A stretch of DNA of 64,000 bases. Source: an uncultured Lachnospiraceae bacterium (GTDB lineage Bacteria > Bacillota > Clostridia > Lachnospirales > Lachnospiraceae). This document shows, in pieces, positions 27,778-35,930 of the stretch. The DNA is taken from positions 177,841 to 241,840 of the forward strand of contig CAJTSD010000001.1 in NCBI GenBank assembly GCA_910578795.1. The letters run 5' to 3'. Both the position numbers and the translations under genes were made by a program. Each line of letters opens with the position of its first letter. Within the stretch, counting starts at the first letter, position 1. The notes under the pieces were generated by a model. The model was not told the origin of the DNA. It made no database searches and saw only the letters and a program-made list of their open reading frames with translations.

Positions 27778-27888
27778 CTAATACCCCACAACACTTGCAA
27801 CTAAGGGTACTACCATACAGAGCACTAAAATAACCGCAATGACAGCCGCGATTGTACGTTGAGTTTTTTTATTATTCATGTTCATCAT
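27778..27888 (-). CDS. Tiny single-pass membrane protein (36 residues)
   Basis: Translation: MMNMNNKKTQRTIAAVIAVI followed by LVLCMVVPLVASVVGY. A polar, basic N-terminus and one hydrophobic helix predict a small membrane protein. AAGGGG lies upstream of the ATG pair. It is divergent from the plus-strand gene at 27924 and about 85 bp upstream of vanW. Similar tiny proteins are common in Lachnospiraceae by my recollection; no function known. Confidence 0.7.
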   Translation of the reverse strand: MMNMNNKKTQRTIAAVIAVILVLCMVVPLVASVVGY

Positions 27889-27923
27889 GTGCTGCTCACC
27901 CCTTTTCTGAAAGGATATTATAT

Positions 27924-28532
27924 ATGAATTTTTTTATCATTACAAGCTTTTTAGCGTTCTCAATTGTATTTTTTTTCGCACGTAAACGCACAACGCACAT
28001 TGAAGAAGCGCGCGACCGCGAATTTTGGGAACGGGAGGAACGTGCCAATTTTGTAAGGCGTAAGCCCCTTGACAACCTAAACTACATCACGATTCCCGAG
28101 CATCTGCTCAATATGAAGCCTTCCTCCACAACCGAGGCACTGGATGCCTGTATCCGTGATTTAAACGACTTGTCCCACTACCAAATTGTAAATCTTACAG
28201 GATATACCAATACCGATTTGAAGCTCGAATATGGTACTGCTAATATTACTATATTAAGTGACTTTGATTTACATTACACAAATCTTGTGACACTTTTGCA
28301 AAAACTTGCAGAGCTGCTCCATGAGAACGGTGAAGACACGCTCGCTGCTGCCACACTTGAGTTTGCAGTGTCAACAGGAACCGATGTAAGCAAGTCCTAT
28401 TATTTGTTAGCCGATTTGTACCTGGAAGCCGGTACGCCGGAAAAAATCTGCAATCTGATTGACCATGCCCAAACTATCAACTCCATGATTAAAGACACAA
28501 TCGTCCAAAGGTTGACAGAAGTTTATCAATAA
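27924..28532 (+). CDS. Membrane-anchored hypothetical protein, TPR-like C-terminus
   Basis: 202 residues. The N-terminal helix NFFIITSFLAFSIVFFFARK is a membrane anchor, and a charged linker (EEARDREFWEREERANF) puts the rest in the cytoplasm. The C-terminal part has paired helices (LVTLLQKLAELLHENGED, AATLEFAVSTG, YYLLADLYLEAG) resembling tetratricopeptide repeats. The ATG at 27924 has AAAGGA upstream; the longer frame lacks a site. Its last 44 bp overlap the 3' end of the opposite-strand exonuclease gene. Not a family I can name. Confidence 0.75.
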   Translation: MNFFIITSFLAFSIVFFFARKRTTHIEEARDREFWEREERANFVRRKPLDNLNYITIPEHLLNMKPSSTTEALDACIRDLNDLSHYQIVNLTGYTNTDLKLEYGTANITILSDFDLHYTNLVTLLQKLAELLHENGEDTLAAATLEFAVSTGTDVSKSYYLLADLYLEAGTPEKICNLIDHAQTINSMIKDTIVQRLTEVYQ

Positions 28533-29265
28533 GCCGGCTCGCTTCGTTCTTTGTCAGTCTCTTTAAATCCGTACTTTCTGTTGTCACATTCATGACTGGA
28601 TTTAATATAACACTGTCCTTTTCATCCACATACGTTTCAAGGCGGTACTGTTTTGCCAGCTTAAGCAAAAGCCCGTACTGCTTTGGCGTAACCGGACCTT
28701 CTTTTTTGACACTGTATACCAGGTTTCCCGGCAAAAACAGGTCTGCTTCCTGATCGGCAAAATCCCTCACAAACCTTTGGTACAGCTCATGTGTGGCAAT
28801 CGCGTCATTCAACGCCCTGTGTGCCTGTAAATGGATTTGATAATGCTCACACAAAAAACCGAGGTTTCTGCTCTCGAGGTCAGCAAGAAAACGTCTTGCG
28901 AGCTTCAGCGTATCAATCCCTTTGCGGTCAAATGTCTTCTTTTGGTTCACTGCTGCCTTTTTTATAAACGAATAGTCAAAAATCAGATTATGTCCCAATA
29001 GGATATCATCACCGGCAAACTGAATGAACGAGTCCAGCACATCTTCGATATAAGGCGCATTTGCAACGTCCGTATCATAAATTCCCGTAAGCTCTGTAAT
29101 CCGTTCCGGAAGACCTTTTCCCGGATTGACAAACGTTGAAAATGTATCGGTTACCTCTGCGTCCCGCACCTTTGCAGCGCCGATTTCTATAATCTTTTCA
29201 TATTTTGGATTTAGTCCTGTCGTTTCTATGTCAAAAACAACATAGTTCATTGGTATCTGCATCAT
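28489..29265 (-). CDS. DnaQ-type 3'-5' exonuclease
   Basis: A 258-residue DEDDh exonuclease. ExoI motif VVFDIETTGLNP at the N-terminus gives the first Asp and Glu, ExoII is LLGHNLIFDYSFI near 90, and ExoIII is AHRALNDAIA near 150 with the catalytic His and Asp. It resembles the proofreading domain of PolC as a free-standing enzyme and would remove nucleotides from DNA (or RNA) 3' ends. A C-terminal helical part (TPKQYGLLLKLAKQYRL) is extra. Its start overlaps the glycosyltransferase stop by one base. Confidence 0.9.
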   Translation of the reverse strand: MMQIPMNYVVFDIETTGLNPKYEKIIEIGAAKVRDAEVTDTFSTFVNPGKGLPERITELTGIYDTDVANAPYIEDVLDSFIQFAGDDILLGHNLIFDYSFIKKAAVNQKKTFDRKGIDTLKLARRFLADLESRNLGFLCEHYQIHLQAHRALNDAIATHELYQRFVRDFADQEADLFLPGNLVYSVKKEGPVTPKQYGLLLKLAKQYRLETYVDEKDSVILNPVMNVTTESTDLKRLTKNEASRLIDKLLSTFGRLCL

Positions 29266-30200
29266 TATAATTTACTCTTATATTCCGTATCAAGATAAAT
29301 CAGGTTCATCTCGTAATCCTGTTTGTTTTTCTGGTTTATAGTAGAAAGAATCAGTCCCGCAAAAAATGCCTGCATGGATGCAAGATAAACAAAACAGCAG
29401 ACAATCAGTGTCGGAAATCTGTCCACAAATCCTGTCGAAAAATATTCCCCCAAAACAGGTGCAAGGAATGCCGTCGAAAGCAATGCAAGCAATACTGCTA
29501 TCCATGTAAAAAATTTGAGCGGCTTATAATTTTTGTATAACTTTACAATGGTCAGCAGCACCTTCATCCCATCCGAATACGTGTTCAGTTTCGACACGCT
29601 GCCCTCAGGTCTGTCGCGGTACTGAATAATCACATTTTCCACATGCATGTTTTTATCAATTGCATGAATACTCATTTCCGTTTCAATTTCAAATCCCTTC
29701 GAGAGCACCGGAAACGATTTCACAAACTGATAGCTAAATGCGCGGTAGCCTGTCATAATATCGCGGATATCGCTTTTAAACATACTGTTAATCGCGCCGC
29801 GTACCAGCGAGTTTCCAAAATTATGAAACGGGCGTTTATTTTCTTCAAAATAAGAAGACGAAAGCCTGTCCCCCACTACCATATCGGCATTGCGCTCCAA
29901 AACAGCCTCACAGAGCTTTGGCGCTTCCTCCGCAGGATAGGTGTCATCACCGTCCGTCATGATATAGCACTTTGCATCAATCTCGCGGAACATCCGTCTT
30001 ATAACATTCCCCTTTCCCTGCCGATACTCATATCGAACAGTTGCTCCCGCTCTTTTTGCAATCTCGTCTGTGCCATCTTTCGAATTATTATCATAAACAT
30101 AAATCGTGGCATTTGGCAGAGCGTTCTTAAAATCCGTAACCACCTTTTCAATTGTCTTGCTTTCGTTATAACACGGTATCAGCACCGCTATTTCATCCAT
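29265..30200 (-). CDS. Glycosyltransferase family 2, polyprenyl-phosphate type, with two TM helices
   Basis: 311 residues. A GT-A domain comes first: VLIPCYNESKTIEKVV, DNNSKDGTDE, and the metal-binding DGDDTYPAE (DXD) near 80. A GYRAFS segment and two C-terminal transmembrane helices (about 230-290) follow. This layout matches DPM1/GtrB-like enzymes that move a sugar from a nucleotide donor to undecaprenyl phosphate for cell-surface glycosylation. Donor unknown. Lies between tadA and dnaQ-type gene in a tightly packed run. Confidence 0.9.
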   Translation of the reverse strand: MDEIAVLIPCYNESKTIEKVVTDFKNALPNATIYVYDNNSKDGTDEIAKRAGATVRYEYRQGKGNVIRRMFREIDAKCYIMTDGDDTYPAEEAPKLCEAVLERNADMVVGDRLSSSYFEENKRPFHNFGNSLVRGAINSMFKSDIRDIMTGYRAFSYQFVKSFPVLSKGFEIETEMSIHAIDKNMHVENVIIQYRDRPEGSVSKLNTYSDGMKVLLTIVKLYKNYKPLKFFTWIAVLLALLSTAFLAPVLGEYFSTGFVDRFPTLIVCCFVYLASMQAFFAGLILSTINQKNKQDYEMNLIYLDTEYKSKL

Positions 30201-30213
30201 GTTGCTGTCTCCT

Positions 30214-30714
30214 TTATTCTAATATTATTTTTCCTTTTTCTTCTTTTTCCAATTTATTCCGGATGCGCAGTTCTTTAAAAAAGGTTTTGAGGAGCGCTGC
30301 GCACTCCTCCTCCATGACACCACGCACTGTTTCCACCTGATGATTAAATTCAGGCATATTGAGAATATTTAAAATACTGCCCGCGCACCCTGCCTTCGGA
30401 TTCATACACGCCATTACCACGCGCGGAATACGTGCCTGCACAATCGCTCCGGCACACATCTGACATGGTTCAAGGGTAACATACATCGTACATTCTTCAA
30501 GCCGCCAGTCACCGATTACTTTGCTCGCGCGTTTCATCGCCGTAAGCTCAGCGTGTGCCAGTGTATTTTTATCCGTATTCCTGCGGTTATATCCTCTGCC
30601 GATAACCTTTCCTTTATACACGATTACACAGCCAATCGGAACTTCCCCCAGCGCGTATGCCTTTTTTGCCTGCCTGTAGGCATCCTTCATATACTGCTCG
30701 TCTGTGTTTTTCAA
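30214..30714 (-). CDS. tadA: tRNA-specific adenosine deaminase (wobble A34 to I)
   Basis: Converts adenosine 34 of tRNA-Arg(ACG) to inosine. The zinc site is HAE in LAHAELTAM (with catalytic Glu) and PCQMC in LEPCQMCAGA. The family N-terminus (TDEQYMKDAYRQAKKAYALG) supports a start at the TTG at 30714, whose TTGA overlaps the stop of the upstream protease gene by 3 bases; GTG codons five residues earlier are an alternative. 166 residues, normal length with a Lys-rich tail. Confidence 0.93.
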   Translation of the reverse strand: MKNTDEQYMKDAYRQAKKAYALGEVPIGCVIVYKGKVIGRGYNRRNTDKNTLAHAELTAMKRASKVIGDWRLEECTMYVTLEPCQMCAGAIVQARIPRVVMACMNPKAGCAGSILNILNMPEFNHQVETVRGVMEEECAALLKTFFKELRIRNKLEKEEKGKIILE

Positions 30715-33700
30715 TCCTGCCACCACCACCGAAATTGCTTTGTCTTTATTTTAAAGCTCACAGTCTTTGTACCACAATACTCACCGATTCCCCTGATGTA
30801 TAATTTTGCCGTACCTCTGTTGATATTGTTGTCATAACCCGTGATCATATAATCCACGCCTTCCGTAAGTCCGCTGCTTTGTCCCTTGTACGTCACCCGG
30901 ACACCGGTAGCGGAATCCGGTTTAATCTCGCTTCCGGTATAAATCTGCGCTTCAACCGTCACCTTTGCTTTTGCAATATCATATGACGCAACCCGGTATT
31001 CGCCGCTTATCGTACCACTGTAGGAGCCTTTTTCCGCAGCTTTTACCGTGATGCGAACTCTTGTTCCGCGTTCCAAAACATCCGCCGTCCCGACAGGTTC
31101 CCCACTGTCAGCATAAGTATATACGGCAGATGTTTTATCATAGTCCCTGCCTGCCGCCAGATTCTTACCATCCTTATCGGTAATCACAAAGCTTGTCGTA
31201 ATGGTACCCGCTTTCCCGGTATAGACCTTATCCTTCGCCGTCAGCGTCAATTCGCCGATGTCCTGCCGCACAATATTGAATGTAACCTCTTTTCTTCCTT
31301 TATAGACTCCTTTCCCTGTAATCACTGCCGCAGGCGCTCTTGCCCCCGACGCGTTTGAAACTGCCCTGTTATTTTTATAGGAAAGCCGGTAATCCGTTCC
31401 CTCTTTGAGCAGTTTATTCCCGCAATATACCCTCAAATCAGGCTTTGCGCCGCCTTTTGCATAAGGAACGCTCTGCGAATCAAGCGCCACACGAATCAGT
31501 CCCGCCCTGGAAATATTGCAGTTAATGGTAAAAGGTACGCTCCTTGTCCCCTTATATTCATTGATTCCTTTAATAATGACTTCCGCTTTTCCGGCGCTCC
31601 TGTTATTTTTATAAGAAAGATGATAGTCCGTGCCTTCCACAAGCGTTTTCTTTCCGTCTGTGAGAACAGGCTTCGGCGTTACCGCCGTTCCTTCATATTC
31701 AACCGCTTTGATTGCTTTTACTTTTGCCTTCAAAATGGATTTCTTGTCAGCATCGGAAACCGGTTCAGGCAGGATTTCAAAATATATGGTCTGTGTTCCT
31801 GAATAACTGCCTTTTCCCCTGATAATAACCGCAGGTTTTTTTGCGTCAGAAGTTTCTCCCTGTGAAACTTTTATATTATTCCTGTAGCTGACCGTATAGT
31901 CAATTCCTTCTGTCAGAAGATGCTTTCCATCATAAACCTTAATGTCCTGAGTCAGCCGTGAGCCTGTATACGTGAGGTTCTTTACACCGCTTACCCAAAA
32001 ATTATTACTGTATATAAAAACACTGCATTCTGCGCTGATTCCATCAATTTGAACGCGCAGTGTAAGATTGACGGTATCAGACTCACGGTCTGCATAAATC
32101 CTGTTATCTGAAACGTGAAGAATCTTCTTACCGTCAGTACCATTTATGACAATCGTGTCATTTTTCTGCACAACCTCAAGAGGATTGTCATCCTCATCAA
32201 ACGCAGACCATACAAGCTCCCTTTCATATGGATAGTGTGCTGGTATTGGCATTATTTTAAACTCCTGCGTACCAGCTTTATTCAATTCCAGCTTTTCCGC
32301 AGACAGCTTAAGTCCTGTCAGAACCGGTTTTGTAAGAATCGTTGCCGCCGTCGTTTGTTCACCCTCAGACTTCATTCCGTTTATGGTGACAATTACCTTA
32401 TAGCGGTACGACGTATCCGGAGATGCCATGTTATCAATGTACGGCACATCCGTAATGTTCTCTGCAATGCAGGAATAACTGTCAGCATTTTGGTCTGTGA
32501 CCACGCTTCTGTATACCGCATACGACTGCGCATTTTCCACCCTATCCCACGAAAGACTGACACGCGTTCTGTTATTCTCGCGTTTTAATTCCGTAATTTC
32601 GGAAATTCTCACAGGCTTTGGCAAAATCTCCACTTGCATTTCATTCAGCGGTGAAACGAAGGCTCTGCTTTGGTCCTCCGCCGTATAATAGGAAAGAATC
32701 CGGTAAACGTAGCGGTTTCCTCCCTGCACTGACGAATCCATATATGTTGCCGCCGCTTTGTCTTCTACCATTGCAAGCTCCGCAAAACCGCCGCCGTTGT
32801 CACTTCGCTCTATTCGGTAGCCCTCCGCGCCTCTTGCCGTTCTCCACGCAAGACTGACGCCGTTTTCCTCTGCATACTGCGCCGTTTCAAGCATGACGGC
32901 ATCCGGAGCTGTTACGATTTCATCAGACATTGTAGTCTGCCCAATGAACTCCTCCCCTTTACGGTTAACCGTAATTGGAACCAAACTATAGTAATATGTT
33001 TTTCCTTTATATACCTGATCCTGATACTGGTATGTTCCTCCATCCCGATCCACACTGACCTCCGCAATCAGGATGCCTTTCTGCGCCGGATCTTCACTTC
33101 TGTAAATTGCCACTTTATCAGCGCCAACTCCGCCGCTCCATGTAAGGGCAGTTGTCGTCGCATCATCATATACAATACTGTCAATGCTGACCGCATCAGG
33201 CGCCACATCCTCGCAGTCCAGCGTAAATGCATTCAACCGGAATGTTCTGCTGTCTTCATAATTGTCACGCCATGATGTCAGGCTTGCGCCATAAAAGCTC
33301 TGTCCCTTTGCAACAATGTGTTCTCCCCTACAATTTCCGTCACTGGATGTATAGCTTTTATCAAGGTACATACTGGGTCTTGTATTCGGGAACGTAAGCA
33401 CAATCGCCACATAGTCGCCTGCATCAAGCGTAACCGGAGAGGATAGCTCTATCGTATGCAGTCCTGCATAACCGGTTGTTCCTGTCTGCGGTGTGTCAAG
33501 CAGTGCCGTTCCGCTTGTGGGATTTGTCACCACGCCATTTTCCATGTCCGGATTTTTATAGAGCTGAAGTTCATAATCCACATCAGATGTTCCGATTAAA
33601 AATGACACAGCTGTCAGCTTTTCACGCCATGCATTCTCGCTCTTCATCTGATATACCTGCGCTGCCCTTCTCACAACAATCGTAGAGCCGGAATACGCTG

Positions 33701-35072
33701 TATTTCCGTAAAAATAATTGTTGTCATATTTTTCAGCATTGCAGACGGTAAAAGCATATGCAGGATTTCCAGAACCAAGGGATTTATCTTCATAGGATAT
33801 ATAATAATACCCGTCATCTCCCCTTGCTGTCCCCCAGCTGTTCCTGATAATCCACGCACCATCATTTTCCGGCTGGTTGTCGCTCCTGAAATTCTCCTTT
33901 GGATACGCATCATCCCATCCCACTGCCATAACCGCATGGTTTGTCTTTGCCGTACCAGAACCTCCGACATTGTTATAATATGCCCCGGTAGCTTCATTAA
34001 CGTATTTTGAATCACTAAAATATGACCATGACACTGCGCCATAGTCCATTATCATTTTCTTAACGGCTCCAATCGCCTCGCTTTTATTTTCTTCGTCCGC
34101 AAAATTGTAGCGGTACGCATTTTCAAGATACAGACCCGCATCCTGTGCTGCCGTCCGGTCCAACGCAGCAGGCAGTGTACTTGTTTCATAAGGATATTTG
34201 GTTTCATCCGCCCCGCCGTTCCAGTTCATCAGACGGACAACCCCCCTGATATCGTTGCCTCCCTGCTTGAGATAATAGTTTGCCGGATTGCTGGTCATCG
34301 TATCCCCGTTTGCATTGTCAAGCGCGTCATAACCTGTATGATACCCAAAATACGCAAGATGCCGCTCTGACAAATCAATACTGTTTGCAGATGCCCCCAT
34401 ATCCCGGACCGCGGACGCCTCCATCGCTCCTAAAATCGAAAAGCTCCAGCATGCTCCCCAGCTTCCCTGATCCCGGACTTTTGGCAGGTAACCTTCCTCT
34501 CTTGCATCATACTTTGCCGGAATAACACTCCTTGTCCTTCTTCTGTTGACAAGTTCATCCGTAAACGCATCCTGGTTTTCGTCATACGGAACATGCTCCG
34601 GCTCAAGCGCTTCAGGATGTGCATACTCAATTTCTTCCTCTGCTCCGTTATCTTCCATCGTTTCTGTTTCAAGGGCACTTTCCGTTTCAGATTCGGATTC
34701 CGTTTCAGACACCGTTTCAGATTCAGAACCTGTTTCAGACACCGTTTCAGATTCAGAGTCCGTTTCAAACGCACTTTCCGTTCCTGCCTCAGATGCATGT
34801 TCTTCTCCAGATTCCGTTTCCGTTCCAAACACACTTTCCGTTCCTGCCTCAGATGCACTTTCCTCTATCACGCTTTGCGTACTGCCCTGCGGCACGGAAT
34901 TTGTTTCAGCCGCTTCCTTTTCCTCCTCTGTCGGATTTTCCGATTCCTCCGTATAATCCGCAGAAGGATTTTCCTGCGCCTGCGCCGCATATGATTTCGT
35001 CTGCGAAAGCGGTGATACCAGCATCGCCAGCGTCAACATCAATGCCGTCAGTTTCTTCATTCTTCCAGTCAT
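30711..35072 (-). CDS. Secreted papain-like (C1) cysteine protease with FN3 and wall-type repeats
   Basis: A 1453-residue extracellular protein. Signal peptide (KKLTALMLTLAMLVSPLSQT...) then a Ser/Glu/Thr repeat region to about 160. The C1A peptidase has Cys208 in GSWGACWSF, His379 in TNHAVMAVGW and Asn411 in IIRNSWGT, so the triad is intact. A lectin-like beta domain follows (about 430-600), as in clostridial Cwp84-type proteases, then three fibronectin-III-like domains (about 600-930), an Ig-like domain, and five YTG...NNxxxG...GxGxYxGT repeats (about 1040-1445) like those of the galactanase at 9020. No LPXTG. It probably matures or degrades surface proteins. ATG at 35072 has AAAGGAG 12 nt upstream. 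Confidence 0.93.
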   Translation of the reverse strand: MTGRMKKLTALMLTLAMLVSPLSQTKSYAAQAQENPSADYTEESENPTEEEKEAAETNSVPQGSTQSVIEESASEAGTESVFGTETESGEEHASEAGTESAFETDSESETVSETGSESETVSETESESETESALETETMEDNGAEEEIEYAHPEALEPEHVPYDENQDAFTDELVNRRRTRSVIPAKYDAREEGYLPKVRDQGSWGACWSFSILGAMEASAVRDMGASANSIDLSERHLAYFGYHTGYDALDNANGDTMTSNPANYYLKQGGNDIRGVVRLMNWNGGADETKYPYETSTLPAALDRTAAQDAGLYLENAYRYNFADEENKSEAIGAVKKMIMDYGAVSWSYFSDSKYVNEATGAYYNNVGGSGTAKTNHAVMAVGWDDAYPKENFRSDNQPENDGAWIIRNSWGTARGDDGYYYISYEDKSLGSGNPAYAFTVCNAEKYDNNYFYGNTAYSGSTIVVRRAAQVYQMKSENAWREKLTAVSFLIGTSDVDYELQLYKNPDMENGVVTNPTSGTALLDTPQTGTTGYAGLHTIELSSPVTLDAGDYVAIVLTFPNTRPSMYLDKSYTSSDGNCRGEHIVAKGQSFYGASLTSWRDNYEDSRTFRLNAFTLDCEDVAPDAVSIDSIVYDDATTTALTWSGGVGADKVAIYRSEDPAQKGILIAEVSVDRDGGTYQYQDQVYKGKTYYYSLVPITVNRKGEEFIGQTTMSDEIVTAPDAVMLETAQYAEENGVSLAWRTARGAEGYRIERSDNGGGFAELAMVEDKAAATYMDSSVQGGNRYVYRILSYYTAEDQSRAFVSPLNEMQVEILPKPVRISEITELKRENNRTRVSLSWDRVENAQSYAVYRSVVTDQNADSYSCIAENITDVPYIDNMASPDTSYRYKVIVTINGMKSEGEQTTAATILTKPVLTGLKLSAEKLELNKAGTQEFKIMPIPAHYPYERELVWSAFDEDDNPLEVVQKNDTIVINGTDGKKILHVSDNRIYADRESDTVNLTLRVQIDGISAECSVFIYSNNFWVSGVKNLTYTGSRLTQDIKVYDGKHLLTEGIDYTVSYRNNIKVSQGETSDAKKPAVIIRGKGSYSGTQTIYFEILPEPVSDADKKSILKAKVKAIKAVEYEGTAVTPKPVLTDGKKTLVEGTDYHLSYKNNRSAGKAEVIIKGINEYKGTRSVPFTINCNISRAGLIRVALDSQSVPYAKGGAKPDLRVYCGNKLLKEGTDYRLSYKNNRAVSNASGARAPAAVITGKGVYKGRKEVTFNIVRQDIGELTLTAKDKVYTGKAGTITTSFVITDKDGKNLAAGRDYDKTSAVYTYADSGEPVGTADVLERGTRVRITVKAAEKGSYSGTISGEYRVASYDIAKAKVTVEAQIYTGSEIKPDSATGVRVTYKGQSSGLTEGVDYMITGYDNNINRGTAKLYIRGIGEYCGTKTVSFKIKTKQFRWWWQD
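34681..34865. repeat. Tandem 30-bp and 60-bp repeats encoding the Ser/Glu/Thr region
   Basis: Two 30-bp units (34701-34730 and 34731-34760) differ at a few bases, with a partial unit before them. Then a 60-bp unit (34761-34820) is repeated from 34821. All lengths are multiples of three, so copy-number change would keep the protease frame. Confidence 0.8.
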
Positions 35073-35123
35073 TTTATAACGGTACTCCTTTCTAAACTCA
35101 AAAAAACACTGTTCTTCCAAACA

Positions 35124-35918
35124 TTATTCCCGCACAATAACCACCTGCTTTGCCGTCGTATATGGATCCGAGAAATCCACATGCTCCAGCCGCTCCGGCG
35201 TAATCGTGATACCGGAAGCTGCCACGGACGAAATCCCTCTCTCCACGGACACAATCACCGAATCAAACGCCGTATTTTCTACTTCAAGCTTGATATCCAG
35301 TTCATCACAGATTGCTTTCATGATATCAATATCCATTCCTACAATCAGCCCGTCCTCCGTAATATTCTCATAAGGGGGAAACTCCGCGTTTGTAATCATT
35401 TTCATAACACCGTTCGCATAGGTATCCTTATTTTGTCCCTCATAAGCGGTAACCTCCGCCTCTCCCATAATCCAGGCATCCTTAATGTGGCCCAGTGTTC
35501 CATTGTTTTCAAGCTTCTCCAAAGCCGCATTGATGTCTTCCAACAGCTCAGGATTATTCTTATTTACCGCAATCCCGTATTCTTCCTCAACAAAAGGCTC
35601 ATCCAGCAGCCTTAAACCGCTGACCTCCCCCACAAACACTTTCGCAGGCGCATCATCAATAATGACCGCGTCCACCACACCCTTTTTTAGGGCTGTCGCA
35701 GCATCAATTCCCCTATTAAAGCGCACCACTTCGGCATCCTCAATATCACTGGCATAAATATCCCCTGTTGTTTTGCGCTGCACACCTATTTTCTTACCGC
35801 TCAGGTCATCAAGCGAATTGACTGTATTAACGACTGCTTCCTCACCACAGCCTGATACCATCACAAGCAAGCACACAATTGCAACTGTCAAAACCCGTTT
35901 CCTGAAAGCGCTCTTCAT
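35124..35918 (-). CDS. Solute-binding lipoprotein (family 3) with lobes in permuted order
   Basis: 264 residues. Lipobox VSGC gives lipidated Cys24. Residues 34-150 match the second half of a polar-amino-acid binding protein: LSGKKIGVQRKTTGD, VVDAVIIDDAPA, EEEYGIAVNK, NGTLGHIKDAWI. After a linker, residues 172-264 match the first half: FPPYENITEDGLIVGMDIDI and GITITPERLEHVDFSDPY. Normally these come in the opposite order, so the protein is circularly permuted. No ABC permease or ATPase is near. It sits 12 bp after the diguanylate cyclase gene and may act as its extracellular ligand sensor. Confidence 0.9.
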   Translation of the reverse strand: MKSAFRKRVLTVAIVCLLVMVSGCGEEAVVNTVNSLDDLSGKKIGVQRKTTGDIYASDIEDAEVVRFNRGIDAATALKKGVVDAVIIDDAPAKVFVGEVSGLRLLDEPFVEEEYGIAVNKNNPELLEDINAALEKLENNGTLGHIKDAWIMGEAEVTAYEGQNKDTYANGVMKMITNAEFPPYENITEDGLIVGMDIDIMKAICDELDIKLEVENTAFDSVIVSVERGISSVAASGITITPERLEHVDFSDPYTTAKQVVIVRE

Positions 35919-35930
35919 AAATACCTCCCA

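Noticed and set aside
34681..34865. CRISPR array
   Set aside because: Tandem repeats have no unique spacers and are inside a coding frame.
34546..34956. 136-residue Ser/Val-rich plus-strand ORF and companions
   Set aside because: Shadow of the protease Ser/Glu/Thr repeats.
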